Source: Micromonospora endolithica
GTDB taxonomy: Bacteria > Actinomycetota > Actinomycetes > Mycobacteriales > Micromonosporaceae
DNA length: 64,000 nt
Direction: 5' to 3'
Assembly (NCBI RefSeq): GCF_003626595.1
Contig: NZ_RBAK01000014.1
Coordinates: 1-64,000 of the forward strand
The position numbers and the translations under genes were made by a program. Numbering within the stretch: position 1 is the first letter of the stretch; each line of letters starts with the position of its first letter. The notes under the pieces are model-generated. The model saw only the letters and a program-made list of their open reading frames with translations. It did no database searches and was not told the origin of the DNA. Of the stretch, positions 49,203 through 57,922 are shown piece by piece.

Positions 49203-49466
49203 TCAGAGATGTCGGTAGACGTCCCTCAGCTCCAGGCCACTGGCGAGCATCAGCACCTGGACCTGGTAGAGCAACTGGGAGATCTCCTCGGCGGTGCGTT
49301 CCGGCCCCTCGTGCTCGGCGGCCATCCACGACTCGGCCGCCTCCTCGACGACCTTCTTGCCGACGAAGTGCACCCCCTTCTCCAGGGCCGCGACCGTGCC
49401 CGAGCCCGGGGTGCCGGCGGCGGCCTTGGCCTGCAGCTCGGCGAACAACTCCTCGAACGTCTTCAC
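49203..49466 (-). CDS. hisE: Phosphoribosyl-ATP diphosphatase
   Basis: 87 residues, GTG start. All-alpha MazG-like fold: KTFEELFAELQAKAAAGTPGSGTVAALEKGVHFVGKKVVEEAAESWMAA with the metal-binding EEAxE motif and ISQLLYQVQVLMLASGLEL. It hydrolyses PR-ATP to PR-AMP, the second histidine step. It lies directly before hisG and 69 bp after ribH, as in other actinobacteria. Confidence 0.96.
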   Translation of the reverse strand: MKTFEELFAELQAKAAAGTPGSGTVAALEKGVHFVGKKVVEEAAESWMAAEHEGPERTAEEISQLLYQVQVLMLASGLELRDVYRHL

Positions 49467-49535
49467 CCGATGATTCTCGCAACCGCCCCCCGGAGTCGGT
49501 CAGCCGGCCCGCCCGGACCGCCCGACGGCGGGGGG

Positions 49536-50033
49536 TCAGCCGCCGAAGCCGACCCGGTGGCCGTTGCCGGCGAGCGTACGGACGGCCAGGGCCGCGTCCA
49601 GCGCCGCGACGGTGGCCGACCAGCCCTTGTCCTCGGCGGAACCGGGCAGGCCGGCCCGGTCGCGGGCCTGCTCGATGGTGTCCACGGTGAGCACGCCGTG
49701 GGCGACCGGCTTGCCCTCGTCGAGGGCGACCCGGGTGAGGCCGTCGGTGACCGAACGGCAGACGTAGTCGAAGTGGGCGGTCGCCCCGCGTACCACCACG
49801 CCGAGGGCGACCACCACGTCGCAGCGGCGGGCCAGCGCCTGGGCCACCACCGGCAGCTCCACCGAGCCGGCCACCCGGGCGACGACCGCCCGCGCGCCGC
49901 ACGCCTGCGCGGCGGCCACCGCCCGCTCCAGCATGTGGTCGGTCAGGTCGCCGTGCCAGCGGGCCGCGACCACCCCCACCGTCATCCCGGCCGCCTCCAC
50001 CACGCCCACGCCCGGCTCGCCGAATCCCGCCAT
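49536..50033 (-). CDS. ribH: 6,7-dimethyl-8-ribityllumazine synthase
   Basis: 165 residues. GVVAARWHGDLTDHMLERAVAA, VPVVAQALARRCDVVVALGVVVRGATAHFDYVC and KPVAHGVLTVDTIEQARDRAG carry the active-site residues, including the His of RGATAHFD. It forms an icosahedral or pentameric enzyme making the riboflavin precursor. It starts 4 bp after ribBA. Confidence 0.97.
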   Translation of the reverse strand: MAGFGEPGVGVVEAAGMTVGVVAARWHGDLTDHMLERAVAAAQACGARAVVARVAGSVELPVVAQALARRCDVVVALGVVVRGATAHFDYVCRSVTDGLTRVALDEGKPVAHGVLTVDTIEQARDRAGLPGSAEDKGWSATVAALDAALAVRTLAGNGHRVGFGG

Positions 50034-50037
50034 CGCC

Positions 50038-51306
50038 CTAGGCTCCGATCTCGTCGCCGGCGACCGGGCGGCCCATCGGGGCCTCGGTCGCCTCGTCCAA
50101 CTCGTCCAGCAGGTGCCCCATCCGGTCCCGCTTGGTCCGCAGGTAGCGCACGTTCTCCGGGTGCGGCCGGACCGGCAGCCCCTCCCGGCCGGTGATGGTC
50201 AGGCCGTAGCCCTCCAGGCCGGCCCGCTTGGCCGGGTTGTTGGTGAGCAGCCGCATCGACCGGACACCCAGGTCGTAGAGGATCTGGGCGCCGGTGCCGT
50301 AGTCCCGCGCGTCGGCCGGCAGGCCCAGGTCCAGGTTCGCGTCCACGGTGTCCCGGCCGAGGTCCTGGAGCTGGTACGCCTGGAGCTTGTGCAGCAGCCC
50401 GATGCCCCGACCCTCGTGCCCGCGCACATAGAGCACCACGCCCCGCCCCTCCTGGGCGACCCGCGCCAGGGCGGCGTCGAGCTGCGGGCCGCAGTCGCAG
50501 CGCACCGAGCCGAACACGTCCCCGGTGAGGCACTCGGAGTGCACCCGTACCAGCACGTCACGGCCGTCGCCGATGTCGCCGGTGACCAGCGCGACGTGTT
50601 CGGCGGAGTCGTGCTCGCTGCGGTAGCCCAGGGCCCGGAACATCCCGTGCTCGGTGGGCATCCGGGCATCCGCGACCAGCTCCACCTGCTTCTCGGTGCG
50701 CCGTCGGTGGGCGACCAGGTCGGCGATGGTGATCAGGGTCAGCGCGTGCTCGGCGCAGAACTTCTCCAGGTCCGGCAGCCGCATCATGGTGCCGTCGTCG
50801 TTGACCAGCTCGCAGAGCACGCCGGCCGGGCGCAGCCCGGCCAGCCGGGTCAGGTCGACCGCCGCCTCGGTGTGCCCCGGGCGGCGCAGCACGCCACCCT
50901 CGCGGGCCCGCAGCGGCACCACGTGGCCGGGGCGGGCCAGGTCGGCCGGACCGGTCCCGGCGTCGGCCAGCAGCCGGATGGTGTGCGCGCGGTCGGCGGC
51001 CGAGATGCCGGTGGTGACGCCCTCCCGGGCGTCGACCGTGACGGTGTACGCGGTGCCCCGGCGGTCCTGGTTGGTGTGGTGCATCGGCGGCAGGTCCAGC
51101 CGGTCGCACTCGCTCTCGGTGAGCGGTACGCAGACGAAGCCGGAGGTGTGCCGGACCATGAACGCGAGCAGCTCCGGTGTCGCCCGTTCGGCGGCGAAGA
51201 TGAGGTCGCCCTCGTTCTCCCGGTCCTCGTCGTCGACGACGACGACCGGCCGTCCGGCGGCGATGTCCGCCACCGCCTGCTCGATGCTGGCGAAGGTGGT
51301 GGTCAT
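50038..51306 (-). CDS. ribBA: Bifunctional DHBP synthase / GTP cyclohydrolase II
   Basis: 422 residues from ATG 51306. N-terminal RibB (~1-205): VVVDDEDRENEGDLIFAAE, HTSGFVCVPL and RPGHVVPLRAREGGVLRRPGHTEAAVDL. C-terminal RibA (~206-405): RVHSECLTGDVFGSVRCDCGPQL with the three zinc Cys, and VVLYVRGHEGRGIGL with the catalytic Arg/Tyr. It provides both precursors of riboflavin. ATGA overlap with the upstream transporter. Confidence 0.97.
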   Translation of the reverse strand: MTTTFASIEQAVADIAAGRPVVVVDDEDRENEGDLIFAAERATPELLAFMVRHTSGFVCVPLTESECDRLDLPPMHHTNQDRRGTAYTVTVDAREGVTTGISAADRAHTIRLLADAGTGPADLARPGHVVPLRAREGGVLRRPGHTEAAVDLTRLAGLRPAGVLCELVNDDGTMMRLPDLEKFCAEHALTLITIADLVAHRRRTEKQVELVADARMPTEHGMFRALGYRSEHDSAEHVALVTGDIGDGRDVLVRVHSECLTGDVFGSVRCDCGPQLDAALARVAQEGRGVVLYVRGHEGRGIGLLHKLQAYQLQDLGRDTVDANLDLGLPADARDYGTGAQILYDLGVRSMRLLTNNPAKRAGLEGYGLTITGREGLPVRPHPENVRYLRTKRDRMGHLLDELDEATEAPMGRPVAGDEIGA

Positions 51307-52001
51307 GCGACGGCCTCCGTGTAGGTCGACGGGATCGGGTCGGGCACCGGCCGGGCGACCCGCGAGGTGCGCCACCAGGCGACCAGGCCGGCGACGCAGA
51401 GCGCGCCGTAGAACAGGTACATCGCCGCCGACGGGTAGAACCCGCCACGCAGCAGCAGCGGTACGCCGACCGCGTCGACGGCGATCCAGATCAGCCAGAA
51501 GTCCACCCAGCCGCGGGCCATCCCGTACGTCGCCAGGAGGCTGCCGGTGAGGATCCAGGCGTCCGGCAGCGGCCCCCACGAGCCGAGCGCGGCCAGCACC
51601 GGGTACCCGACCGCGGTGCCGAGCACGGCGGCCAGCAGCAGGCCGATCCGCTCCCGCCCGGTGGCCCAGCGCGGGGTGACCGCGGCGCCGTCGGCCCCCA
51701 GCCCGAGCCGCCGGGTACGCGACCACCGCCACCAGCCGTAGACGCTGACGGCGAAGAAGAAGACCTGCCGCCCGGCCTGCCCGTACAGGTCGTGCGCCTG
51801 CGGGGTGGCGAAGACGCCGCCGAGGAAGACGGTGAACAGCAGCGCGTTGCCGATCATGCCGACCGGCCAGGCCCAGACGACCCGGCGCAGGCCGAGCAGC
51901 GCCGAGGCCAGCCCGAAGCCGTTGCCGACGATCTCCCGGACCAGCACCGGTGAGCCGGCGATCTCCACCTGGGCGGTCAGCAGCCAGCCGAGCGGATCCA
52001 T
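51303..52001 (-). CDS. ribM: PnuC-family transporter, probable riboflavin importer RibM
   Basis: 232 residues, about seven helices, PnuC fold (VREIVGNGFGLASALLGLRRVVWAWPVGMIGNALLF, QVFFFAVSVYGWWRW, LPDAWILTGSLLATYGMARGWVDFWLIWIAVDAVGV). The family normally imports nicotinamide riboside, but its placement inside the riboflavin operon under an FMN riboswitch matches RibM/PnuX of Corynebacterium and Streptomyces, which import riboflavin. It touches ribE by 1 bp and overlaps ribBA by 4 bp. Confidence 0.85.
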   Translation of the reverse strand: MDPLGWLLTAQVEIAGSPVLVREIVGNGFGLASALLGLRRVVWAWPVGMIGNALLFTVFLGGVFATPQAHDLYGQAGRQVFFFAVSVYGWWRWSRTRRLGLGADGAAVTPRWATGRERIGLLLAAVLGTAVGYPVLAALGSWGPLPDAWILTGSLLATYGMARGWVDFWLIWIAVDAVGVPLLLRGGFYPSAAMYLFYGALCVAGLVAWWRTSRVARPVPDPIPSTYTEAVA

Positions 52002-52618
52002 CAGGCCACCTCCCCGCCGTCGGCGACGCGGGGACCGAGGAGCCGCTCGACGTACTTGGCAAGGACGTCGACCTCCAGGTTGACCGGGTCACCGACGCGC
52101 CGTTCGCCAAGGGTGGTGAGCTTCAGCGTGGTCGGGATCAGCCCGACGGCGAACCAGTCCGGCCCGACCCCGGCCACCGTCAGCGACACCCCGTCGACGG
52201 TGATCGAGCCCTTCTCCACCACGTAACGGGCCAGGTCGGCGGGGAGTGAGAAGCGCACCGTCTCCCACTGCGCGGCCGGTTCCCGGGCGGTGACCGTGCC
52301 GACGCCGTCCACGTGGCCCTGCACCAGGTGCCCGCCCAGCCGGCTGCCCAGGGCGGCGGCCCGCTCCAGGTTGACCGGGTCACCCGGGCGCAGCCCGCCG
52401 AGGGCGGAGCGGCGCAGCGTCTCGCCCATCACGTCGGCGGTGAAGACGCCGTCGGTGGCATCGACCACCGTCAGGCAGACTCCGTTGACCGCGATCGAGT
52501 CCCCGTGCCGGGCGTCGGAGGTGACCAGCGGGCCGCGGACGGCGACCAGCGCCGAGTCCCCCGCCGTCTCGGTGACGCCGACGACCTCGCCCAGTTCCTC
52601 GACGATGCCGGTGAACAT
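52001..52618 (-). CDS. ribE: Riboflavin synthase, alpha chain
   Basis: 205 residues. Two homologous lumazine-binding barrels: MFTGIVEELGEVVGV...DSIAVNGVCLTVVDATDGVFTADVMGETLRR and LGGHLVQGHVDGVGTV...GSITVDGVSLTVAGVGPDWFAVGLIPTTL. It dismutates two lumazines to riboflavin. It begins 1 bp after the ribD stop. Confidence 0.97.
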   Translation of the reverse strand: MFTGIVEELGEVVGVTETAGDSALVAVRGPLVTSDARHGDSIAVNGVCLTVVDATDGVFTADVMGETLRRSALGGLRPGDPVNLERAAALGSRLGGHLVQGHVDGVGTVTAREPAAQWETVRFSLPADLARYVVEKGSITVDGVSLTVAGVGPDWFAVGLIPTTLKLTTLGERRVGDPVNLEVDVLAKYVERLLGPRVADGGEVA

Positions 52619-52619
52619 G

Positions 52620-53681
52620 TCAGGCCTCCCTCTTCCGGGGCAACGCGGTGATCCGCAGGTCGGGACCGACCTGGGTAACGTCGACGACGTCCACGTCGAT
52701 AGCCTCGGCGATGGTCGTCACACCCGCGTCGACCAGAGCGGTGGGGCCGGCGCCGAGCAGGCGCGGCGCGACGTAGGCGACGATCTTGTCGACCAGGCCG
52801 GCGGCGAGGAACGCGCCGGCCAGGTGCGGCCCGCCCTCCAGCAGCACCGCGCGGATCCCGCGCCCGTGCAGCGCGGCCAGCAGCGCCGGCAGGTCCACCC
52901 GGCCGTCCGGGCCGGCGCCGACCTCGGCGGCGGTGGCGATCCACGTCCGCGCGGCGCCGTCGCGGACCCGGGCGTCGGCGGGGGTACGCCCGGCCGAGTC
53001 GACCACCACCCGCAGCGGCTGCCGGATGGCCAGCGAGCCGTCCCGCAGGTTCCGGGAGGTCAGTCGGGGGTCGTCGGCGAGCACGGTGCCCACCCCGGCG
53101 ACCACCGCGTCGACGGTGCCGCGCAGCGCGTGCACGTCCATCCGGGCCGCCTCGGAGGTGATCCACATGCTGGTGCCGTCCGCCGCCGCGGACCGGCCGT
53201 CCAGCGTCGCGGCGTACTTCCAGATGACGTACGGCCAGCCCCGGCGCATCGAGGTCAGCCAGGCGACGTTGCCGGCCTCCGCCTCGGCCCGGCGTACGCC
53301 CAGGTCGACCTGGAGCCCGGCGGCGCGCAACGTGGCGGCGCCGCCGGCGGCGACCGGGTTGGGGTCGGGCACCGCGATGACCACGCGGGCGACGCCGGCC
53401 TGGACCAGCGCGAGGCTGCAGGGACCGGTGCGACCGGTGTGGTCGCAGGGCTCCAGGGTGACCACCGCGGTGCCCCCGCGGGCCCGCTCGCCGGCCTGGG
53501 CCAGCGCGACGATCTCGGCGTGCGGCCCGCCGGCGTAGGCGTGGAAGCCCTCGCCGACCACGTGGCCGTCGGCGTCGAGGAGCACGCAGCCGACGACCGG
53601 GTTGGGGCTGGTCGTGCCGAGGCCACGGGCGGCCAGCTCGACCGCGCGGCGCATCGCCTCGTCGACGGAGACCCCGGCCAT
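52620..53681 (-). CDS. ribD: Riboflavin deaminase/reductase
   Basis: 353 residues. N-terminal cytidine-deaminase-like domain with zinc site HAEIVAL and PCDHTGRTGPCSLALV. The C-terminal reductase part contains TSRNLRDGSLAIRQPLRVVVDSAGRTP and AVLLEGGPHLAGAFLAAGLVDKIVAYVAP. It deaminates then reduces the pyrimidine intermediate. First structural gene after the FMN riboswitch, with about 160 nt between aptamer and start. Confidence 0.97.
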   Translation of the reverse strand: MAGVSVDEAMRRAVELAARGLGTTSPNPVVGCVLLDADGHVVGEGFHAYAGGPHAEIVALAQAGERARGGTAVVTLEPCDHTGRTGPCSLALVQAGVARVVIAVPDPNPVAAGGAATLRAAGLQVDLGVRRAEAEAGNVAWLTSMRRGWPYVIWKYAATLDGRSAAADGTSMWITSEAARMDVHALRGTVDAVVAGVGTVLADDPRLTSRNLRDGSLAIRQPLRVVVDSAGRTPADARVRDGAARTWIATAAEVGAGPDGRVDLPALLAALHGRGIRAVLLEGGPHLAGAFLAAGLVDKIVAYVAPRLLGAGPTALVDAGVTTIAEAIDVDVVDVTQVGPDLRITALPRKREA

Positions 53682-53764
53682 GCCCCTGTCCTCTCGCTCG
53701 CGGTCGGCGCGCGGGCGGCGACGGGAGCGGCGGCACGGGCCGCGGGCGTGCGGCGGCGGAGGGT

Positions 53765-53790
53765 CCCGGGTACGGCGCAGCCGACCCGGG
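53765..53790 (-). terminator. Expression-platform hairpin after FMN aptamer
   Basis: CCCGGGT (53765-53771) and ACCCGGG (53784-53790) form a 7-bp stem with a 12-nt loop between the riboswitch and ribD. It could be the FMN-dependent terminator stem, although there is no U-run. Confidence 0.4.
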
Positions 53791-53844
53791 GGTGGTCACG
53801 GCACGCCGAACCTCGGCGGCCGGGCACACCCGTCCGTCCCGCGC

Positions 53845-54008
53845 GCTGTCTCCCATCCGGACTGTCTGGGAGCGGGCGTGCCCGCACCCAACCGTCGGCC
53901 CCGGATTCTCACCAGGTCCACCGTGCGGCACGAGGCCGACCGGGTCGCGGGCTTACCACGGTCGGACCGTGGATCACCGCCGGTTCGGAATTTCACCGAG
54001 TCCCGCCA
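53845..54008 (-). promoter_or_regulatory. FMN riboswitch (RFN element)
   Basis: On the minus strand the conserved blocks appear in order: GACTCGGTGAAATTCCGAAC and CGGCGGTGAT (P2 region), then GGTGAGAATCCGGG, GCCGACGGT, and AGTCCGGATGGGAGA near the 3' end, which pairs back to close P1. These are the signature segments of the FMN aptamer. Binding of FMN should reduce expression of ribD-ribE-ribM-ribBA-ribH and perhaps the his genes behind them. The peripheral P4/P5 arms (GGTCCGACCGTGG etc.) are also visible. Confidence 0.93.
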
Positions 54009-54069
54009 GCGCGTGGTGGGTACCTCGAAGTCTTGCACGCCCGGCGGGGACTGTCGCCCTTCGGGCGAG

Positions 54070-55050
54070 CTACTTCACATGGCGGTGGTGCGGGTCACTC
54101 ACGCTCCGGCGACGGTCCACCGCCACGTACGACCCCGGCTGGCTCTTGGCCACCGTCTTCATCTCCGAGGCGAGGGTCATCGCCGCCAGCGGGTTGGTGA
54201 GGCGTTTGCCGGCGTCGGAGACGGAGACGCCGATCGAGAGGGTGACCAGGTGGGCGCGGCGGATGTTGCCCCGCCGGTCGGGCAGCTCGACGAAGCCCCG
54301 CTCCCGGTCGACCGGGTCGTACAGCGCGTCGGCGGCCTTCTCGAAGTCGGCGGAGACCTTCGCGGTGATCGGCAGCACCTGGGCCGGCGCGCAGACGAAG
54401 ACGAAGTCGTCGCCGCCGACGTGGCCGAGGAAGGCCGGCGGGAGGCCGACCGCGACCACCGCCCGGTGCAGGCAACGCGCCAGCGCGGTGATGAAGTCGT
54501 CGCCTCGGGAGAAGCCGTAACGGTCGTTGACGCTCTTGAACCGGTCGATGTCGATGTAGCCGACCGCGTAGTCGACCCCGCCGCGGATCCGGTCGGCGAT
54601 CTCCCGGCGGATCCGGCTGTTGCCGGGCAGGCCGGTCAGCGGCGAGACCTCCCGGAACTCCTTGTTGCGCCGCAGCGTCGAGCTGACCCGGGCCACCAGC
54701 TCCGCGGTGTCGAACGGCTTGACCAGGTAGTCGTCGGCGCCCGCGCTGAGCCCGTGCACCTTGTCGACGGTCAGCCCCTTGGCGGTCAGCATGATCACCG
54801 GCAGGGCGGCGGTCATCGGGTCGGCGCGCAGCCGGCGGGTCAGCTCCAGGCCGTCGATGCGGGGCATCATCAGGTCGACCACGGCCAGGTCCGGGCGTTG
54901 CCGCTCGATCAGCTCCAGCGCCTCCTGGCCGTCGCCGGCATGGATCACGTCGAAACCGTGCAACCGCAGGTTGAACTCCACGAAACGGGCGATGTCCTCG
55001 TCGTCGTCGACGACGAGGATCAGGTCCCTGCGGTCGTCGGCCGAGTCCAT
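54070..55050 (-). CDS. Response regulator with GGDEF domain
   Basis: 326 residues. REC domain ~8-130: LVVDDDEDIA, phosphoacceptor in LAVVDLMMPRIDG (Asp ~56), LTAKG and LVKPFD. GGDEF domain ~140-310: DIDRFKSVNDRYGFSRGDDFI and the active loop GGDDF (variant of GGDEF, still used by some active cyclases). The I-site RxxD expected just before the loop is absent (PAFLGHV). It would make cyclic di-GMP on phosphorylation. No histidine kinase is adjacent. It lies 1 bp after rpe and directly before the rib riboswitch. Confidence 0.92.
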   Translation of the reverse strand: MDSADDRRDLILVVDDDEDIARFVEFNLRLHGFDVIHAGDGQEALELIERQRPDLAVVDLMMPRIDGLELTRRLRADPMTAALPVIMLTAKGLTVDKVHGLSAGADDYLVKPFDTAELVARVSSTLRRNKEFREVSPLTGLPGNSRIRREIADRIRGGVDYAVGYIDIDRFKSVNDRYGFSRGDDFITALARCLHRAVVAVGLPPAFLGHVGGDDFVFVCAPAQVLPITAKVSADFEKAADALYDPVDRERGFVELPDRRGNIRRAHLVTLSIGVSVSDAGKRLTNPLAAMTLASEMKTVAKSQPGSYVAVDRRRSVSDPHHRHVK

Positions 55051-55051
55051 G

Positions 55052-55732
55052 TCAGGCCCCGGCCACCGCGCGTTCCGCGAGGGCGCGCAGCCGGCGGACC
55101 GCCTCCGCCGGGTCGTCGGCGCCGTAGACCGCGGTGCCGGCCACGAAGGCGTCCGCGCCGGCCGCCGCGGCCTGCTCGATGGTGTCCGCGGCGATCCCGC
55201 CGTCGACCTCGATACGCAGCTCCAGGTGGCCGGCGTCGACGTGCCGCCGGGCCGCGCGGACCTTGTCCAGCAACTGCGGGAGGAACCGCTGACCGCCGAA
55301 GCCGGCCTTGATCGTCATGATCAGCAGCGTGTCGAAGCTCGGCAGCAGCTCCAGGTACGGCTCGATCGGCGTGTCGCGGTCGATCGCCAGTCCCGCCTTG
55401 GCCCCGGCCGAGCGCAGGTCCTTGGCCAGCGCCACCGGGTCGTCGCACGCCTCGGCGTGGAAGGTGACGTTGTACGCCCCCGCGTCGGCGTACCCGGGTG
55501 CCCACCGACGCGGATCGGTGATCATGAGGTGCACGTCGAAGGGCAGCTCGGTGGCGGCCCGTAGGCTCTGCACCACGGGCAGCCCGATGGTCAGGTTCGG
55601 TACGAAGTGGTTGTCCATCACGTCGACGTGCAACCAGTCCGCGGCGTTCTCGACGGCACGGACCTCTCGGGCGAGGTGGGCGAAATCGGCGGCCAGAATG
55701 CTCGGCGCGACGATCGGCGGCGGTACGGTCAC
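55052..55732 (-). CDS. rpe: Ribulose-phosphate 3-epimerase
   Basis: 226 residues from GTG 55732. TIM barrel: IVAPSILAADFAHLAREV, WLHVDVMDNHFVPNLTIG (metal His/Asp and catalytic Asp), IMTIKAGFGGQRFLP and IEVDGGIAADTI. It interconverts ribulose-5-P and xylulose-5-P in the pentose phosphate pathway; ribulose-5-P is also a substrate of the RibB half of RibBA, which explains its usual place near rib genes. Confidence 0.97.
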   Translation of the reverse strand: MTVPPPIVAPSILAADFAHLAREVRAVENAADWLHVDVMDNHFVPNLTIGLPVVQSLRAATELPFDVHLMITDPRRWAPGYADAGAYNVTFHAEACDDPVALAKDLRSAGAKAGLAIDRDTPIEPYLELLPSFDTLLIMTIKAGFGGQRFLPQLLDKVRAARRHVDAGHLELRIEVDGGIAADTIEQAAAAGADAFVAGTAVYGADDPAEAVRRLRALAERAVAGA

Positions 55733-55986
55733 GGGGCCAGTGTACGAACGCGGCCACCCGCCGCCAGCGGCGCGGCACCAACCGGGACACCAAGTGACCC
55801 AGCAGTGACCAGTGGTGCAGAATAAGCCGGCCCGGACCGGTGAAACCGGACGAACAGCCATCGGTAACTGGCCGGACGACGTAAACCCGGCAACACTCCA
55901 TCAGGGACGGTGACGTGGGCCGTACGACGCCGGCGGGCGGCACCGCGGCGGCGGGCGGACCGGCCGTCAGCTCCCGGGAAGGGCGG

Positions 55987-56892
55987 ATGATGCGACGGTT
56001 GCGAGGGCGTGTGACGGCGGTGTTGGCGCTGGCCGTCGCGGGCGCGGCCCTGCTGCCCGGCTGCGTACGGCCGGGCGGCTCGGACGGCGACCTCACCGAC
56101 GACTGGCCGGTGCTGTCCGCGCCGCTGCCGTTCACCCCGGTCTCCGGGGTCTGCATGCCCCGGATCACCGCGATCGTCCAGGCAAGCACCTACGAGACGG
56201 TGGACTGCGCCCGCAACCACGTGGCCGAGGCCGTCCACGTGGGCACCTTCACCGACGCCGTGGCCCGGCGGCCCGAGCGGCCGGAACCGGGGTCGGCGGC
56301 GCTGCGCACCGCCCGGTCCGAGTGCGACCAGCGGGCCCGCGAGGTCCTCGGCGGCGACTGGCACTCCGCCCGACTCAGCCTGAACGTCGTCCTGCCCTCG
56401 GTGCCCGCCTGGCGGGGCGGCGCACGCTGGTTCCGGTGCGACCTGAGCGAGACCGGCAGCATCGACAACACCCGACCGGTCAACCGCACCGGCAGCCTGC
56501 GCGGCGCGATGATCGGCGACTCCGCGCTGGTGCACAGCTGCTTCGACCCGAAACTCATCGGGGACAACCTGAACTACATGGCCCCGGTGCTGTGCACCGA
56601 GCCGCACCGCGCCGAGTTCGTCGGCGTCTACGAGGAACGGGACATGACCTGGGCGGAGTTCGTCAAGGCCGACCAGCAGGCGCACAAGCGGTGCATGGCG
56701 CTGATCGCCGCCTTCGCCGACGTGCCCAACAACAGCGACCTGCCGTACCGGACCGGATCCATCTTCTACCCGCCGTCGCCACGCGAGTGGGAGGAGGGCG
56801 ACCGCGGCGTGCGCTGTTTCCTGTGGAGCGACGACCGCAAGCTGACCCGGTCGATGAAGGGTGTCGGCCCGAAGGGACTACCCGTCATCTGA
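55987..56892 (+). CDS. Septum-formation-type lipoprotein 1
   Basis: 301 residues from ATG 55987. Lipobox AALLPGC gives a lipidated Cys at about residue 24. The mature protein begins with SDGDLTDDWPVLSAPLPFTPVSGVC and contains paired Cys (VDCARNH, SECDQRA, WFRCDLSE, SCFDPK, VLCTEPHRAEFVGVY, RCM, RCFLWSDDRKLTRSMKG). The CTEPHRAEFVG phrase is characteristic of the actinobacterial septum-formation family (DUF4190-linked Septum_form-like). Extracellular, probably disulfide-stabilised. Its tandem paralogue follows 84 bp later. Confidence 0.8.
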   Translation: MMRRLRGRVTAVLALAVAGAALLPGCVRPGGSDGDLTDDWPVLSAPLPFTPVSGVCMPRITAIVQASTYETVDCARNHVAEAVHVGTFTDAVARRPERPEPGSAALRTARSECDQRAREVLGGDWHSARLSLNVVLPSVPAWRGGARWFRCDLSETGSIDNTRPVNRTGSLRGAMIGDSALVHSCFDPKLIGDNLNYMAPVLCTEPHRAEFVGVYEERDMTWAEFVKADQQAHKRCMALIAAFADVPNNSDLPYRTGSIFYPPSPREWEEGDRGVRCFLWSDDRKLTRSMKGVGPKGLPVI

Positions 56893-56976
56893 GCACCGGT
56901 GCCGTATGCTCCCGCACCGTGGCGGGTGCCCGGCGAGGCTCGGCACCGACCACGGGAACGAGGGAGGTCGACGGGG

Positions 56977-57867
56977 ATGCGACGGTGGCTCATCGGGGTC
57001 GTGCTGGGGGCCGCGACGGCGCTGGCGCTGGGCGGCTGCGGCGACCCGCCCGCCGGCACCGACGGTGACCTCACCGACGACTGGACCACGATCGCCGCAC
57101 CGGCGGCGTTCACCCCCGAGGCGGGGACCTGCCACTCGCAGGTCCAGGACGTCGGCTACCTCAGCTCGTACGGGCCGATCGGCTGCGACGTCCCGCACCG
57201 GGTGGAGACCCTGCACGTGGGCACCCTGACCGGCGCCGCCGCGCAGACCGACAAGCCCCCGGCGCCCGGCTCCGCCGGTACCCGCACCGCGTACGCCGCC
57301 TGCCACCGCGAGGTGAACAAGGCACTGGGCGCGGACTGGCGTACCGGCCGGGTGGGCGTCACGGTGGTGTACCCGTCGCCGGCGGCGTGGACCGGCGGGT
57401 CCCGCTGGTTCCGCTGCGACGCCACCGAGGTGCGCGGGGTGGACGACCCGAGCGTGGTGCTGCGCACCGGCAGCCTGAAGGGTGCCCTGACCGGGGCGGC
57501 GCCGCTGCGGCACGGGTGCTACGACCCGGTCATGAAGGGCGACGCGGTCACCGAGATGAAGGCGGTCGCCTGCACGTCCCGGCACCGGGCCGAGTTCGTC
57601 GGCGTCTGGGTCGCCCCGGACACCAGCTACGCGGCCTTCGACCGGGCCGAGGCGAAGGCCCACCGGGCCTGCCTGTCGCTGGTCGCGAGCTACACGAAGG
57701 TGCCCCGGAGCGACGTCCAGTTCCGCATCGGGTCGATCTACTTCCAGCCGTACGAGCAGGACTGGCGCAACGGCGACCGCGGCGTGCAGTGTTTCCTGTG
57801 GGCCGACGACCGCACCCTGACCCGCTCGGTCAAGAACGCCGGCACGAAGGCACTCCCCCGCTCCTGA
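56977..57867 (+). CDS. Septum-formation-type lipoprotein 2 (paralogue)
   Basis: 296 residues from ATG 56977 behind GGGAGG. Lipobox ALALGGC (Cys ~20). It repeats the architecture of its neighbour: GDLTDDWTTIAAPAAFTPEAGTC, YGPIGCDVPHRVETLHVGT, WFRCDATEV, GCYDPVMK, ACTSRHRAEFVGVW, and the end QCFLWADDRTLTRSVKNAGTKALP. The shared core and Cys spacing show tandem duplication followed by divergence. Together the pair interrupts the leftward rsmB-rpe neighbourhood on the opposite strand. Confidence 0.8.
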   Translation: MRRWLIGVVLGAATALALGGCGDPPAGTDGDLTDDWTTIAAPAAFTPEAGTCHSQVQDVGYLSSYGPIGCDVPHRVETLHVGTLTGAAAQTDKPPAPGSAGTRTAYAACHREVNKALGADWRTGRVGVTVVYPSPAAWTGGSRWFRCDATEVRGVDDPSVVLRTGSLKGALTGAAPLRHGCYDPVMKGDAVTEMKAVACTSRHRAEFVGVWVAPDTSYAAFDRAEAKAHRACLSLVASYTKVPRSDVQFRIGSIYFQPYEQDWRNGDRGVQCFLWADDRTLTRSVKNAGTKALPRS

Positions 57868-57879
57868 CCCCCGAACCCC

Positions 57880-57910
57880 GGCCACCCGCCCCCGCCGCGG
57901 ACGGGTGGCC
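57880..57910. terminator. Terminator between lipoprotein 2 and rsmB
   Basis: GGCCACCCG (57880-57888) and its complement (57902-57910) form a 9-bp stem with a 13-nt loop between convergent genes. Confidence 0.65.
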
Positions 57911-57922
57911 GAGGAGGTGGGG

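Noticed and set aside
55915..55986. A longer first lipoprotein starting at GTG 55915
   Set aside because: It would place 24 residues before the signal peptide and bury the lipobox; ATG 55987 gives a normal lipoprotein signal.
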